A DNA stretch of 35,036 bases from Asparagopsis taxiformis (taxonomy: Eukaryota; Rhodophyta; Florideophyceae; Bonnemaisoniales; Bonnemaisoniaceae), in contig JALQPE010002134.1 in the NCBI GenBank assembly GCA_030407315.1, forward strand, positions 1 through 35,036, in the 5' to 3' direction. Position numbers and translations under genes: made by a program. The notes beneath the pieces were generated by a model that was given only the letters and a program-made list of their open reading frames with translations, did not search any database and had not been told where the DNA came from. Below, piece after piece: positions 1-9,721 of this stretch (its first letter is position 1; each line of letters starts with the position of its first letter).

Positions 1-411
1 GGGGAGCTATATTGGTCGTCAAATCTTTGACATCGTCATACCTGATCCATCCTTTATACTTGTGAAGTGTTTCCGGGTCTCGTCTATCTCATCAGCGGTG
101 TCAGAAATATCCTTGGTTCGTGTTGTACAGTCTTTCTTCTGTTCTTGTAGCATAGTCACTTTCGAGAGGTGGTTCCGTGGCAGTCCCCGCATTCCTGAAA
201 CCCGGTATTACCAATTTTTAATAGTGGGAAACTCTGATGCAGTAAACTGCACTTGAGGTCTCTTTCTTCCTCTTGGTGAGAGGAATCTACATTGATTTCC
301 ACTCTATGCTTCCCCGAGGCGGTGTCAGAAGATTAATAATTCTTCAATATTTTCATATCTTTCCCGTACTTTTTAGCCTCATCGGTAACACTACGGTGTT
401 GAGAATGAAAA
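1..411. other. No recognisable gene
   Basis: I see no convincing coding region, RNA gene or repeat. The only open frames are short and have no recognisable composition. Confidence 0.4.
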
Positions 412-690
412 CAGACAGTAAATTTACTGTCTGAGACAGTAAAAATTACTGTCTGGCCAAGACAGTGGAGCGGGGAGACAGTAAAAATTTACTGTCTGGA
501 AATTTCAGAATACTGCTGCAGCAGTAAACTGGCACGAAATCTGGACAGTAACCAAAAACAGTAAAATTTACTGTCCAGAACAGTAAATTTTACTGTCCGG
601 AAGTGTTGCCTACGCCAACAGTATGTGCAGACAGTACATTTTACTGTCTGAGACAATACATTGTACTGTATTACTGCACTGTCCTGGGGA
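412..690. repeat. Array of short palindromes built on ACAGTAAA/TTTACTGT
   Basis: Palindromic units follow one another closely. The first, at 412-433, is perfect with arms CAGACAGTAAA and TTTACTGTCTG. Variants with one to a few extra A/T at the centre, or GGACAG in place of AGACAG, occur near 434-456, 479-499, 557-577 and 579-600, and degenerate ones near 630-690. Each could fold into a hairpin on either strand. No gene is visible inside; the minus-strand open frames here are low-complexity products of the repeat. Confidence 0.75.
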
Positions 691-895
691 AATCTGTAGA
701 CAGTAGTGTAGATAGCAAATTGTATTGTCTGCGGGTAGTACCGTGCATTGTTTGACAACACTGTCTGGTGGAGTGGACTTAGAGGAAATATGGAGCATAG
801 TGTTTGGTGTGAAGGTAAATATTGGAATGGTGTGTGGTATACGACTATAGTAATTGTGATGGTGCTTTACAGATAGTTGGGTGCGGGGAAGCTAG

Positions 896-1132
896 ATGCT
901 GAATAGGACGTTGGAGAAAGGAAGATTGGGAGAACAGAACATATCTGGTTTGTCTCACCGTAAGGAGAGAATGTACATAGTAGCTATTATGTTGAGTTTA
1001 GCATTTCAAATTATACCTATCTATCTTTGCTTGAAAGTGTCTAGTAGGAGACGTCAGTCTGGTAGCGAGGTGTGGTATGCACAGGACGGGTGGTGGCAAA
1101 GGGAGTACGCACCATCCACCACTAAATTATGA
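896..1132 (+). CDS. Small hypothetical ORF with one hydrophobic segment
   Basis: A 78-codon ATG-initiated frame. A hydrophobic stretch at about residues 27-48 (starting MYIVAIML) could be a membrane segment, followed by a basic RRR and a tryptophan-rich tail. I do not recognise it, and no neighbouring gene supports it. It lies between the palindrome array and a disrupted gene, so it may be chance. Confidence 0.15.
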   Translation: MLNRTLEKGRLGEQNISGLSHRKERMYIVAIMLSLAFQIIPIYLCLKVSSRRRQSGSEVWYAQDGWWQREYAPSTTKL

Positions 1133-1290
1133 AAAATAACCGTTACGGAGCACTGGGAAGCATTATTATTATGTAGAGTAGACCAGGATGGATGCATCCA
1201 CTGAAATGATATTTGCTACAACACTGCTGTACTAAGCGTGACATCCTTCAAGCAATTCTCCTTTTAGCAAACTCCAATTGCAAGGTCAAG

Positions 1291-2823
1291 ATGAATCCCG
1301 AAACCTCCGTAAGCATCGCCGCATTTTCCGAAATAACGCGTGAGGGCTTTTCGAACATCACTGCAGAGTTGAAAGCCCTGAGTGATAAAATGGATGCCGT
1401 CGAGAAGAGCACCATTCAATTACGCGAGACTCTCGGAAATGTCGCCAAGACTGTCTCCATGCTAACACCGATATGCAGGAGGTCAAGAGCATCGTCGATG
1501 GGCTTCTGAGCCAGGGACAAGGACATCCGAAGAGATCGCCTCCGAGAAGGACAGGGAACGTCTCCGCATTGCGCAGGATGCGGAGAAATCGTTTTCACGT
1601 TCGAAATGGTGTGTGCTGTGCTGTGTGCTGTTGTTCCAACGTACACGAAGGCATGGTGGATAAGAGGGATAGGCATTTCAACGGATGCCAGCTAATCAAT
1701 ACGCTGATGTTCGCCAGGCAGAGCAATGAGCGAAAGGATGTGTTCAATAGGACGCTTGCCGGCCGGAACCACATTGAATTGCGCTGCCAAGTTGTGACCT
1801 CTTTAATCAAGAATACGTGTCAAAACAATTCTTTCAGAGAGGGAGGAGACCGTTCCAGCTCCATGGAACGTCGGAAGGTATCGAACGGTGGAGGGCGCGG
1901 GGGTATGTGACTACCGGGACCATTGAGGAGACAATTCGCGGAACGGACTCTGCTCGCATGGATGGAATGCATGGACGTCCGAGGGAAGTGATGGGGCCGC
2001 TCGAAAGCAGAAGCGAAGAAAGGTTGGAGACAATGGGCCGTTGCACAGAAAGGAGTAGGCATCACTGTGACGAAATCGGCACTCACAGCAGTGACCGGGT
2101 TTATGAACAAGTCCAGAGATCATGTGCGAAACCGGTTCATCCGAGATCTTGGATTCGTTCTATACAGTGGGTTTCAAGGTTCAGTCCGAATGGAGCATCA
2201 TTTGCACGACGGTGGGGCTGGACATTGAGTCAGTTCCAAGTCTGTACTCGGCGCAGAGGAAAATGAATGCAGCGGAGCGTGCAGCAATGGATGACAAGAA
2301 TATGAAGATTCTTCGCGACTTCATTGCAGTGCGAAAAGAAATGCTATTCAAAGTCGAGTACGAAGTTCAAATAATTGGAGAACCGGACAAGAGGTTTTTG
2401 ACTAGGAGGATCAATTTAGTAGAGGTTGCACTGAACTTTGCAGTCGCCTACACGCAATGTTCTGATAAGAACATGTTCCTGCGACGTTCAGAATACTCCT
2501 TGCAATTCATCTACATACTTGCATACGGGTTCCGAACGATTTTGAAATTTCAAAGTGGAACAGAGGTGGAAGGAGCGCAAATCCGGGAAATCAATGAAGC
2601 AGTGAAACTGCTTCTTCCCGGGGAGCGGGTGAGTAGTCGGTTCATGAATGAGGAGGTTTTGACTATATCGCGTGATAGATATGAAGAACTGAACGTAGAC
2701 GATGGGGGGGAATCAGTGCTGGAGGAGAGCTTCAGGTCTATGGAAGAGGACGGAGGAGATGCAGAATATGTGAAGTATTCGTCGATGATGAAATCGAGAA
2801 TGAAGGGGAGTAGTATCGGATGA
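1291..2823 (+). pseudogene. Disrupted coiled-coil protein, relative of the gene at 26543-28828
   Basis: Coding sequence is visible in pieces that change frame. An ATG at 1291 opens a heptad-like coiled coil (about 1310-1460, with TREGFSNITAELKAL and KMDAVEKSTIQL). A second frame continues it (MQEVKSIVDGLL, about 1473-1510) and a third carries SEEIASEKDRERLRI (about 1523-1570). Around 1990-2220 another frame reads ALTAVTGFMNKSRDHVRNRF-IRDLGF, and 2180-2823 holds the C-terminal part. The order matches the intact protein at 26543-28828: coiled coil, then a basic segment ending in a LGY/LGF motif, then a helical part ending in RR-x(n)-YxxxxxxxL. Internal stops (for example TAA at 1666-1668) and several frame changes point to a decayed copy. 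Some changes could instead be short introns, for example a candidate ending at 1478 after GCTAAC. Function unknown. Confidence 0.55.
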
Positions 2824-2857
2824 AACCAGTTTCGGTGTAGTAGACGAAGAATGAAGA

Positions 2858-2863
2858 AATAAA
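2858..2863 (+). terminator. Candidate polyadenylation signal AATAAA
   Basis: AATAAA lies about 35 bases after the last stop (2821-2823) of the disrupted plus-strand gene, a plausible relic of its 3' end. The next gene, ending at 3088, runs towards it. Confidence 0.35.
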
Positions 2864-3087
2864 ATTTCTGTTGAGGTGAATTTGTAATAGATGGAAGTAG
2901 ATAGGTGCGAGACATCAGGAAACCAGTCAGACGATAGTGTCAAGTCGAAGGAACAGCGCAGAGACAGGTAGTGGAATAGTCGAAGTAGGAAGGGGCGAGG
3001 GTATCCGTCTTTACTAGAAATTGATGGCCACAGGAGCTCTAGAATGGAATACCCAGGAACAGGATAACTACGGATAGGTGTGCTTTA

Positions 3088-4449
3088 TCATTTTTGCTCC
3101 GGACTGCAGGTGGCAGGTGGAGGAGAGGGTGGGTGGGTAGTGTCTGAATCCGCATTGAAGCCAAGACGAGAGATAGCCTCATAGCCAATGTCTTCAAGCT
3201 CCTGGCATATAGTAGTACCACTGAAAATACAGCAAGGTAAGCGTAGATGTAGTGTACCAAACGTCTCTGCGGTTGATAGAGGCTGGAAAGTGCTGTAACA
3301 AGCTCGGCGCTGAATACGTCTCCACAGTAACGAAAACGTTGCTCCATAAGTAACAGTAGCCTTATCACGTAGGTGGAAAGAGTCCACGATGCTAGACTGT
3401 GATAGTTGGCTAAGACATAGGGGATGTAAAAATGTATTGTTGACATGGTCAAACTCGTAGGAGTCTCTGCAAAGAACTGTCATACGTTGGTCTGGGCTGG
3501 ACAGGACGTAAGCAGATGAGCCGACGAGAAATGCGGAAGAAGGAGCATCATGAGAGCAGTCAACGTCGACTAGATTTCCTAAAATTCGGACAATCGATGA
3601 GCTGCCTCCATCGCGTTCCGCCCTGCTCTTCACCAATATTTTCTGGAACCCGTGTTGCGAGGTACCTATGGAGTCACATAGTGCCTGAAAGGTGGGGAAA
3701 ATGATGGAAAGATCCGACTCATTTCCAGAGGGAAAGGTGATGTCCTCAAAGGACGGCAGGAAGAGAACATCACGATTCTCTTTCGCCTTGCATTGAATGG
3801 CAATAGTGCGGAATTGAGCAAGGGAGCAGTCAGCCTGTACTCTGATTTCTTCTTGCGATGTTTGTCGCATTCCCCTGGAGTGCTCGGATTTTGTCATCCG
3901 GAGGGAGAGGGGCTTGTCCGTGTACACACCAAGCTTCTGAAACAGAATGCTACATACAGTCAGAGCAGAGGAGGTCATGGAGCTGTTGGAATCGAATGGA
4001 GGGGGAAGAGGATGTTTGGCAGCTGACTCCAGCTTTTCCAATCTTGCCAGCATTTCTGCTATGGTCTTCTTCATTTGATCCGCAGTGCAATCTTGAAGGA
4101 TGCCGCGGTGGCGGTGGCGAGTGTGGTCAATGCCGTAGTCCGGGTCTCTCTCTGCTGGGGATGCAGGTGAGTCCATACTGCGAAGCTCACCACTTCGCCA
4201 CGGGAGAACCCTTCCGGAATCCTTGTCGACGAGCTCGTTACGATCTGAAATCTTGACTTGAGAAAGGGTAGAGTCGAAACCATATTCAGCTTTGTATTCG
4301 AGCAATGCATGGAGGAATGGGTCTGTTTCGGTCTTGACCTGAGTAATTTCCTTGACGATTGCAGACCACCACACAATTTTTCGTTTCCTCCCAAACGGCC
4401 GAAGTTCCCATTGAACTTCTATAACGTCGTTTGGAGCGAGAGGAAGCAT
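3088..4449 (-). CDS. Unknown 453-residue protein with possible Tudor/Agenet-like N-terminus
   Basis: One uninterrupted frame from an ATG at 4449 (preceded by CCCAAC) to TAA. Residues 1-80 read like a small beta-barrel reader module: DVIEVQWELRPFG, then VWWSAIVKEI, then LEYKAEYGFDS and RVLPWR, a layout resembling Tudor/Agenet/PWWP-type chromatin readers. This is resemblance by eye only. A short coiled coil follows (QMKKTIAEMLARLEKLES, about residues 125-145). The remaining 300 residues are soluble-looking and unrecognised, with a proline-rich C-terminus. It starts 513 bases from the divergent ParB-methyltransferase-SET gene, so the two may share a promoter region. No transposase or nuclease motif was seen. 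Confidence 0.65.
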   Translation of the reverse strand: MLPLAPNDVIEVQWELRPFGRKRKIVWWSAIVKEITQVKTETDPFLHALLEYKAEYGFDSTLSQVKISDRNELVDKDSGRVLPWRSGELRSMDSPASPAERDPDYGIDHTRHRHRGILQDCTADQMKKTIAEMLARLEKLESAAKHPLPPPFDSNSSMTSSALTVCSILFQKLGVYTDKPLSLRMTKSEHSRGMRQTSQEEIRVQADCSLAQFRTIAIQCKAKENRDVLFLPSFEDITFPSGNESDLSIIFPTFQALCDSIGTSQHGFQKILVKSRAERDGGSSSIVRILGNLVDVDCSHDAPSSAFLVGSSAYVLSSPDQRMTVLCRDSYEFDHVNNTFLHPLCLSQLSQSSIVDSFHLRDKATVTYGATFSLLWRRIQRRACYSTFQPLSTAETFGTLHLRLPCCIFSGTTICQELEDIGYEAISRLGFNADSDTTHPPSPPPATCSPEQK

Positions 4450-4962
4450 GTTGGGATAGCTATGGGATAGAATTGTTGTATTAGTGAAAGCCTAACCGTT
4501 ACCTTCTGCTAAAGAGTAGTATATACTAGGAGGATTGGAAAGGTCCAGAAGAGATGTTTAGGTGGTGTAGAAATAGAATGGACAATTGACAAAATTGACA
4601 CGTCAGTGTGGATGATGTCTGCCATGAACTGATTGCAGCATAAAATTTGATGTGAATAATCGTTCTAGAAGTGAATGTCGGATGCATACGATTGGACTAC
4701 AAAGATACGCTTAGAGATGTTACGGGGCCCAATAAATTGCATGGAAAAATATTTTGAGTATTACTTTAGTATTACATTGATTATTGAGCTAACAGTCGAT
4801 GTAGTTATCTTGTAAAGGTTCGGACAGGGGTGGAAAGGAAACAGCCACCGAAGTGCTACCACTCGCTGACACTTTGTTTTAAACAACCAACTTCTGCTTT
4901 GCGCCACCCTGGTCAAGCAGCAACCAACTATCCCTTTCTTAAAAACTCTACCTTTGTTCGCC
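4450..4962. promoter_or_regulatory. Divergent intergenic region, possible bidirectional promoter
   Basis: This 513-bp interval separates the ATG of the minus-strand gene at 4449 from the ATG of the plus-strand fusion at 4963, so both promoters must lie here unless they start further away. I cannot identify a convincing TATA box or a named transcription factor site. The position is the only evidence. Confidence 0.45.
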
Positions 4963-7900
4963 ATGGAAGGAACGTTCCACAATCACGGTGAAAAGCACGA
5001 CGGATGGGTGTTCATCGACCCCAATCAAGTCAGCAAATTCGTATCGATTCGCGATGTTGATGCAAGTCATGTGGAAGCGCTCATGGAGAGCATTCGCAAC
5101 AGCGGTTATGACACAGCTCATCCCGTGACTGGCAGGTTTCGAGAAGGCGTTCTGGAGATATTGGATGGAGCGCACCGCTGCATGGCAATTGTACGTGGAA
5201 TGGAGAAGGGCGTCTTTCCTCCTGGCGTTACGATTCCTATGCGAGAAGAGTCTATCGTGGCGGACACCAACAGCAGTACTGCTGTTGTGCTGGACCGTGT
5301 GAGAGCGACGACATCCAACGACATTGCAGGCCTGCAAAGGCGCATGATGTTTGTTGAGTATCTGATGATCGCCGTTGATCTCAGAGACGAGTACTGGGTC
5401 CAAAAGGAAAGGACAAGTACGCTCATATTTCGTCTGTGAGGATGGCCGATGTGTTGGGCTGGATCAAGTCCTGCGATCCAAGCGGCCAAATTGCTTCAAG
5501 CCTGAGTGGTAAACCGCAGTACAGCTCATGCATGTCTATCCTGGCTGTGCTTCGGCCGTATCACCGAGCAGAAGATTCGAGTGCGATTGATTTGCGTCTG
5601 TGGCAAATGTTTTGTCATGCATGGGGACTCAATGCAGAGATGGGTGATTCTCCGAGGATGGTTGAGTTTCCGAAACAGGTGGGGGTGACTAGTTCTCGTG
5701 CCGTCGAAATGTTTGGCAAGACACCCCGCGGAGAATTGTCCTCTCCACTGAACCGCGAACTGCTTTCGAGCAGGTACTTTCTAGACGGCGCTACATCCGA
5801 CATGCAAGATTCTTTGCAGGCTAGCCAGAAGCGGTTCAGGAGGCTGATGGTTATGATGTGCCAGTGTATCTTGGCTATTCGCAGTAAGGAGATGGGCAGT
5901 GCGCCATCTAGGCGGGCCAGAGCCACATCCGGGGCCATTGGTGGTGGTGGAATGGTTGGAATTGCAACATCCAGTGCGCAAGCCAACCAGCTTGGATTTG
6001 TTGTCGACCGTGTGTTAGCTGCGTGGGATACCGGGGCAAGAGTGTTGGGGTATGAGGATGTTGAATCGATGTGCTGGCCGTTCATGGTATTCGATCCTGC
6101 GAGCCTTTGCTTCAGGTCACTCCCGAATCGGTCTGATGGCTGCGCGGTCGAGGAGCATCGGAAAAAACCTGACCATTGTCCCGAAAAACTGTAGACAGTG
6201 AAAACGGGTTCTGTGCCGACCTTCCAGTGGCTGTGGATGCAAGGCTGCGATCATTGACAAGCGCCTTCCTGCTGTCGATACGCCAATGTGTCACTGAGGT
6301 GAATGTGTTCGCCGAGCGTGGTCAGCTGATGCAGAGACTTCGAGCCTTGCTTTTCGACACTCCTGACAAGTTCGGATTGAACTCGTTCATGCGAGCCAAG
6401 TTGAACACGTCTCATGCCCTGGATGGTCAGAGGAGGCTGAAGGCTTGGTTATTGCGAACCCGAGAGCAACGAAAGCTTCCTCTGACCATGGATGAGTTGC
6501 ACAGTCTTGAGGATACGCCCGAGCCTGGCATCCTTGAAGGTGCACCTGCGCAGATGGAAATATCCGCAGCAGTGCCAAACAATGGCAGCGAGGATATAGA
6601 AGAGGATAGTCTGGAGCCACAGAGGAAGAAGGCTAGGCTGGAGCGCGGTGGTGGAGAGGACGATAATGCGGCGGTTGCTAGCGAAACAGCAACAAGAGAA
6701 GGTGCGGCCGAGGATGACGCTATGGAGGTTGACACTGTATCGCCTACAGAAGCACCGCTCGTTGACGTCGGAAAGGAATCCAAGCCGGAATATGTCACCA
6801 AGCTGGAAGCTGTGATGGGGCGTTACATTCACACTGTGAATTGTGACGCCACTGATGTAGCCAAAGAGGTGGAGGACAAAATTAGTTTCCTGGAAGATGG
6901 CGTGTTGGAGGACAGTGTTCAGCTTGTGCTCACTGATCCTCCATTCAACACGAGGCGGGAAGGCGGCAGAGAAAACTCGGAGTACGATATTCTGGAGCCG
7001 GAAGAGTTGGCGAGTGTTGCGTGTGAAATAGTTCGAGTTCTTCGGCCTGGCGGTCATGCTCTAATCTATTCCAGCGTGCGCCAACTCGTGGCATGGATGG
7101 ATGCAATCAGAAATGCCGAGCCTGGCAAGATGATTGTGGACAGTGTTCCAGTCGTGCTATCTCGCCGACCACACAGCTTTACGTCCAATCCATCGACGAA
7201 AACGTGCACACTGCATAATATGCACGATTTCGTTATCCATGCGTATAAGCGGGGGAAGGGTATGGCTGCATACGATATGGTGGATTACAGGTTGCACAAT
7301 CCGGACATATCGAGGCACCCTGGGTTCACCAACGCGATTGACAACGTTCCGAGGTTGTCGGCTGGTGAAGCTCAATACGATGGGCAGAACAACCGACTGC
7401 GCCATGAGCAGAAGGCGTTGACCACTCTTCGTGAGCTTCTGGAACGATTTTCGAAGCAGAACGATATCGTGATGGATTTCTTCTCGGGAACATACAGCAC
7501 AGCCATAGCGTGTATGACGTTGAGGGATGGTACGTATCGTCGGTTCATTGGGTGTGAGAAGGAAAAAAGGTGCCACGATGCATCGCAGGAGTGGATACTG
7601 CATGCTTTCGTCAGTGAGGTGAAAGCCGGGCGATATGGGGGGATCTTGCAGCGTGAGGTGGAGAGTATTCTTGGGGACGAGTCGGTACCGGTCACAGGAA
7701 AAGCTCCAAGGCTTCGTCAGAAGCACATCTCAGATGCACCAGAAGGTTTACCTGCTGTGACAGCATTGCCGAACCATCTGCTTGTGTTCGTTGCGTCAAT
7801 GAAGAAGGACGGTTCTATGCTTCACAGATTGAGCGGGGTGCCTATGGACCAGTGGCCGGCCGAGGACATGCACTCGTTTTGGAGCATAGACCCGGACGCG

Positions 7901-8431
7901 ATTCTGGCTGCTGATGCCGCATTCTACGGTGTCTATGTTTCGCAATCGGAGGTAAGAGGTGGTGGGTTTGGCGTATTCGCGGCGAAGAAACTGAAGAAGG
8001 GGACGGTCATTGGCTGGTACAACGGGACGATTTTCTATGCGAAGATTCGAGACTCGGAACCGCAGAGATCAGTGATGTACGGCCCGGAAGGATTTGGGTG
8101 CACAGGACAGAGGTTCCAGGACTACAACATGGAATTGGAAACCACGTACATAGGGAGGGGTGCACCTGTTCGGAAGGTCTGGCTCGTTCCAGCGGTCTAT
8201 AATTGTACCAGCTACCTCAATGATTGTCGGGTCATTGACGGAACGGAGAAAGCGACCGAGGTGAGTCGAACACAGTCAGCCGAGTTTCGACAAGGCGATG
8301 CCATAGACAAACCGGACTTTGCTTCGAATATCAAGAATCCCCATGCTGTCAAGGTCGTTCTGACCAGAGACGTTGAAGCTGATGAGGAGATATTTGCTGA
8401 CTATGGTAGAAAATATTGGCCAGCTAACTGA
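4963..8431 (+). CDS. ParB-like / DNA amino-methyltransferase / SET fusion protein
   Basis: Three open segments join into one protein of about 1111 residues: 4963-5390, 5441 to about 6115, and about 6199-8431. The start is the ATG in a CGCCATGG context. Residues 10-80 are ParB/Srx-like, with DVDASHVEALMESIRNSGY and the signature DGAHR at 68-72. A helical middle part (about 143-390) resembles the other methyltransferase gene here (PFMVFD matches PYIIFD). An acidic linker with KKAR follows. The methyltransferase has motif IV TDPPF (D at about 614) before motif I DFFSGTYSTA (about 794), the beta-class order of the N6_N4_Mtase family, so it should methylate adenine N6 or cytosine N4 in DNA. The C-terminus (about 940-1108) is a SET domain: GGFGVFAAKKLKKG, WYNG, YLNDC, EEIFADYGRKYW. 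The usual NHxC is replaced by ND. The product is probably nuclear. Length is divisible by three with the proposed introns. Confidence 0.8.
5391..5440 (+). other. 50-nt intron in the ParB-methyltransferase-SET gene
   Basis: The ParB frame stops at 5437-5439 and the next open frame starts upstream of 5442. Removing GTACTG...GTGAG (50 nt) restores a single frame: GA at 5389-5390 plus G at 5441 gives Glu, followed by MADVLGWIK. The length and GT-AG borders are typical of fungal-type introns. Confidence 0.7.
6116..6198 (+). other. Probable second intron of the ParB-methyltransferase-SET gene
   Basis: The middle frame ends at 6194 and the methyltransferase frame opens from 6176. GT at 6116 to AG at 6198 (83 nt) or GT at 6131 to AG at 6198 (68 nt) both restore the frame. 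A perfect CTGAC branch site (CCTGACC, near 6169-6175) lies about 25 nt before the acceptor. The donor choice is not settled; neither is a strong consensus. Confidence 0.5.
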
Positions 8432-8733
8432 GCTACTTTGATAGATTTGAGTAAACACGCATTGACAGAGACAATAGACTGTGCATCATCTCCAAGAGCG
8501 CTAGATATTATAGACTACACTACAACAATCGTGACATGACTGCAGGAAGGCATCTGCGGCCTGGAGTGCAAACTATCCACTTTTCAACTGCTATACCTAT
8601 GGATACGAAAGGGAGAGAAACTAGAAAGATGTGAGTGCGAAATTGTGTAGCAACGCAGCATGTAGAACACCAGTAACAGAGCGATGTAGGAGAAGCAGTC
8701 ACCCCATTACAGTGCGGGCCGTTTACCGGGGAT
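8432..8733. other. Intergenic, nothing recognised
   Basis: The 3' flank of the fusion gene. No open frame or RNA gene stands out. The palindrome block begins just downstream. Confidence 0.4.
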
Positions 8734-9260
8734 GCTGACAGCAAAGTCATCGTTACGATGACTTTGCTGTAAGAAAACAAATCATTACAGCAGCCATGAT
8801 TTCTTTACCGGGTAAAAAAATTGTGGCCGCTGTAATGAAACGTTTTCTTACAGCAAAGTCATCGTAACGATGACTTTGCTGTAAGAAAGCAAAACATTAC
8901 AGCGGCCACAATTTTTTACCCGGTAAAATTTCTTGCTGATTTTTTACCCGGTAAAAAATTCTTTGGCCACTGCAAGGAAACGGTTCCTTACAGCAAAGTC
9001 ATCGTTACGATGACTTTGCTGTAAGAAACAAATCATTACAGCGGCCACAATTTTTTTACCCGGTAAAGAAATCGTGGCTGCTGTAATGATTTGTTTCTTA
9101 CAGCAAAGTCATCGTAACGATGACTTTGCTGTAAGGAACCCTGGTAAACGGCTTCAGCTGTAAGCAGCAGGGAGTTTCGTCCTTCTCCCTTCTTGGTAAA
9201 GGTACCTTTACCAAGATGGGAGAAGGACGAAACTCCCTGCTGTCTCACATGAGAAGCGAA
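8734..9260. repeat. Nested palindrome block, copy 1
   Basis: Four copies of a palindrome with 15-bp arms CAGCAAAGTCATCGT / ACGATGACTTTGCTG and one central base lie at 8739-8769, 8851-8881, 8991-9021 and 9101-9131. The last three extend, fully or nearly, to 19-bp arms (CTTA...TAAG). The spacers are themselves inverted repeats centred on TTTACCCGGTAAA, flanked by ATTACAGC-GGCC and GGCC-GCTGTAAT. The block ends in a 39-bp-arm inverted repeat. No gene is contained. It would extrude as cruciforms or fold into a multi-branched RNA if transcribed. Confidence 0.85.
9165..9242. repeat. Inverted repeat with 39-bp arms and no spacer
   Basis: The left arm 9165-9203 and right arm 9204-9242 are complementary with a single mismatch (T/A within CTCCCT-TCTTGG). 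The centre is GGTACC. In the second block copy (about 10046-10085) only the left arm survives. Confidence 0.85.
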
Positions 9261-9326
9261 GTGTGAAGTAGGGAACATCACGGGAGGATGGTTTGGACGG
9301 CTGTTGGTCGCAAAATCTACTCCTTG

Positions 9327-9415
9327 TGCCGTGAGCCACAGCGACCATATGGTACCTGTGCCTCACGGCATAAAATAATATTCAACCCGCCCGGGCGGGA
9401 ACCGGCGCCGGTTCC
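9327..9415. repeat. Three further palindromes in a row
   Basis: An inverted repeat at 9327-9341/9356-9370 has 15-bp arms starting TGCCGTGAG with one mismatch. CCCGCCCGGGCGGG is at 9386-9399. GGAACCGGC/GCCGGTTCC is at 9398-9415. All are independent of the main palindrome family. Confidence 0.8.
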
Positions 9416-9440
9416 GGTGCACTATAGTCGTCAATAAGTA

Positions 9441-9721
9441 GGACTCTAGCTACTCACTATACAACTATAATCGTAAGGTAGGATAGCCTAAGATCGTAGT
9501 ACGGAAGAGACGGATGGGAGGGTGTGTGTAGAGGAAAATTAAGGCGGCAGTACGAGTAGCCTATCGTGGTAATAGACGAGTATTTCATTGCGAGAGGGGG
9601 CGTGAGGGGGGAAACGAAAGGCGTCAGTCGTCACCAGAGAGGCTGGGATGCTGAAGGCGGAGTAGAGAAATGGGGGAGAGGGTGAAGCCAGACTGCTTAC
9701 AGCTTTGGCAGTTCCGGCGGG
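9441..9721. other. Spacer between palindrome blocks
   Basis: No gene or repeat is recognised. The plus strand is purine-rich near 9580-9680. Confidence 0.35.

Noticed and set aside
4963..8431. Bacterial or plasmid origin of the window because of ParB plus DPPY methyltransferase
   Set aside because: The same gene has GT-AG introns with a CTGAC branch site and a SET domain, and its neighbours include a CACTA-type transposase and a spliced microexon gene. Bacterial ancestry of individual domains remains likely.
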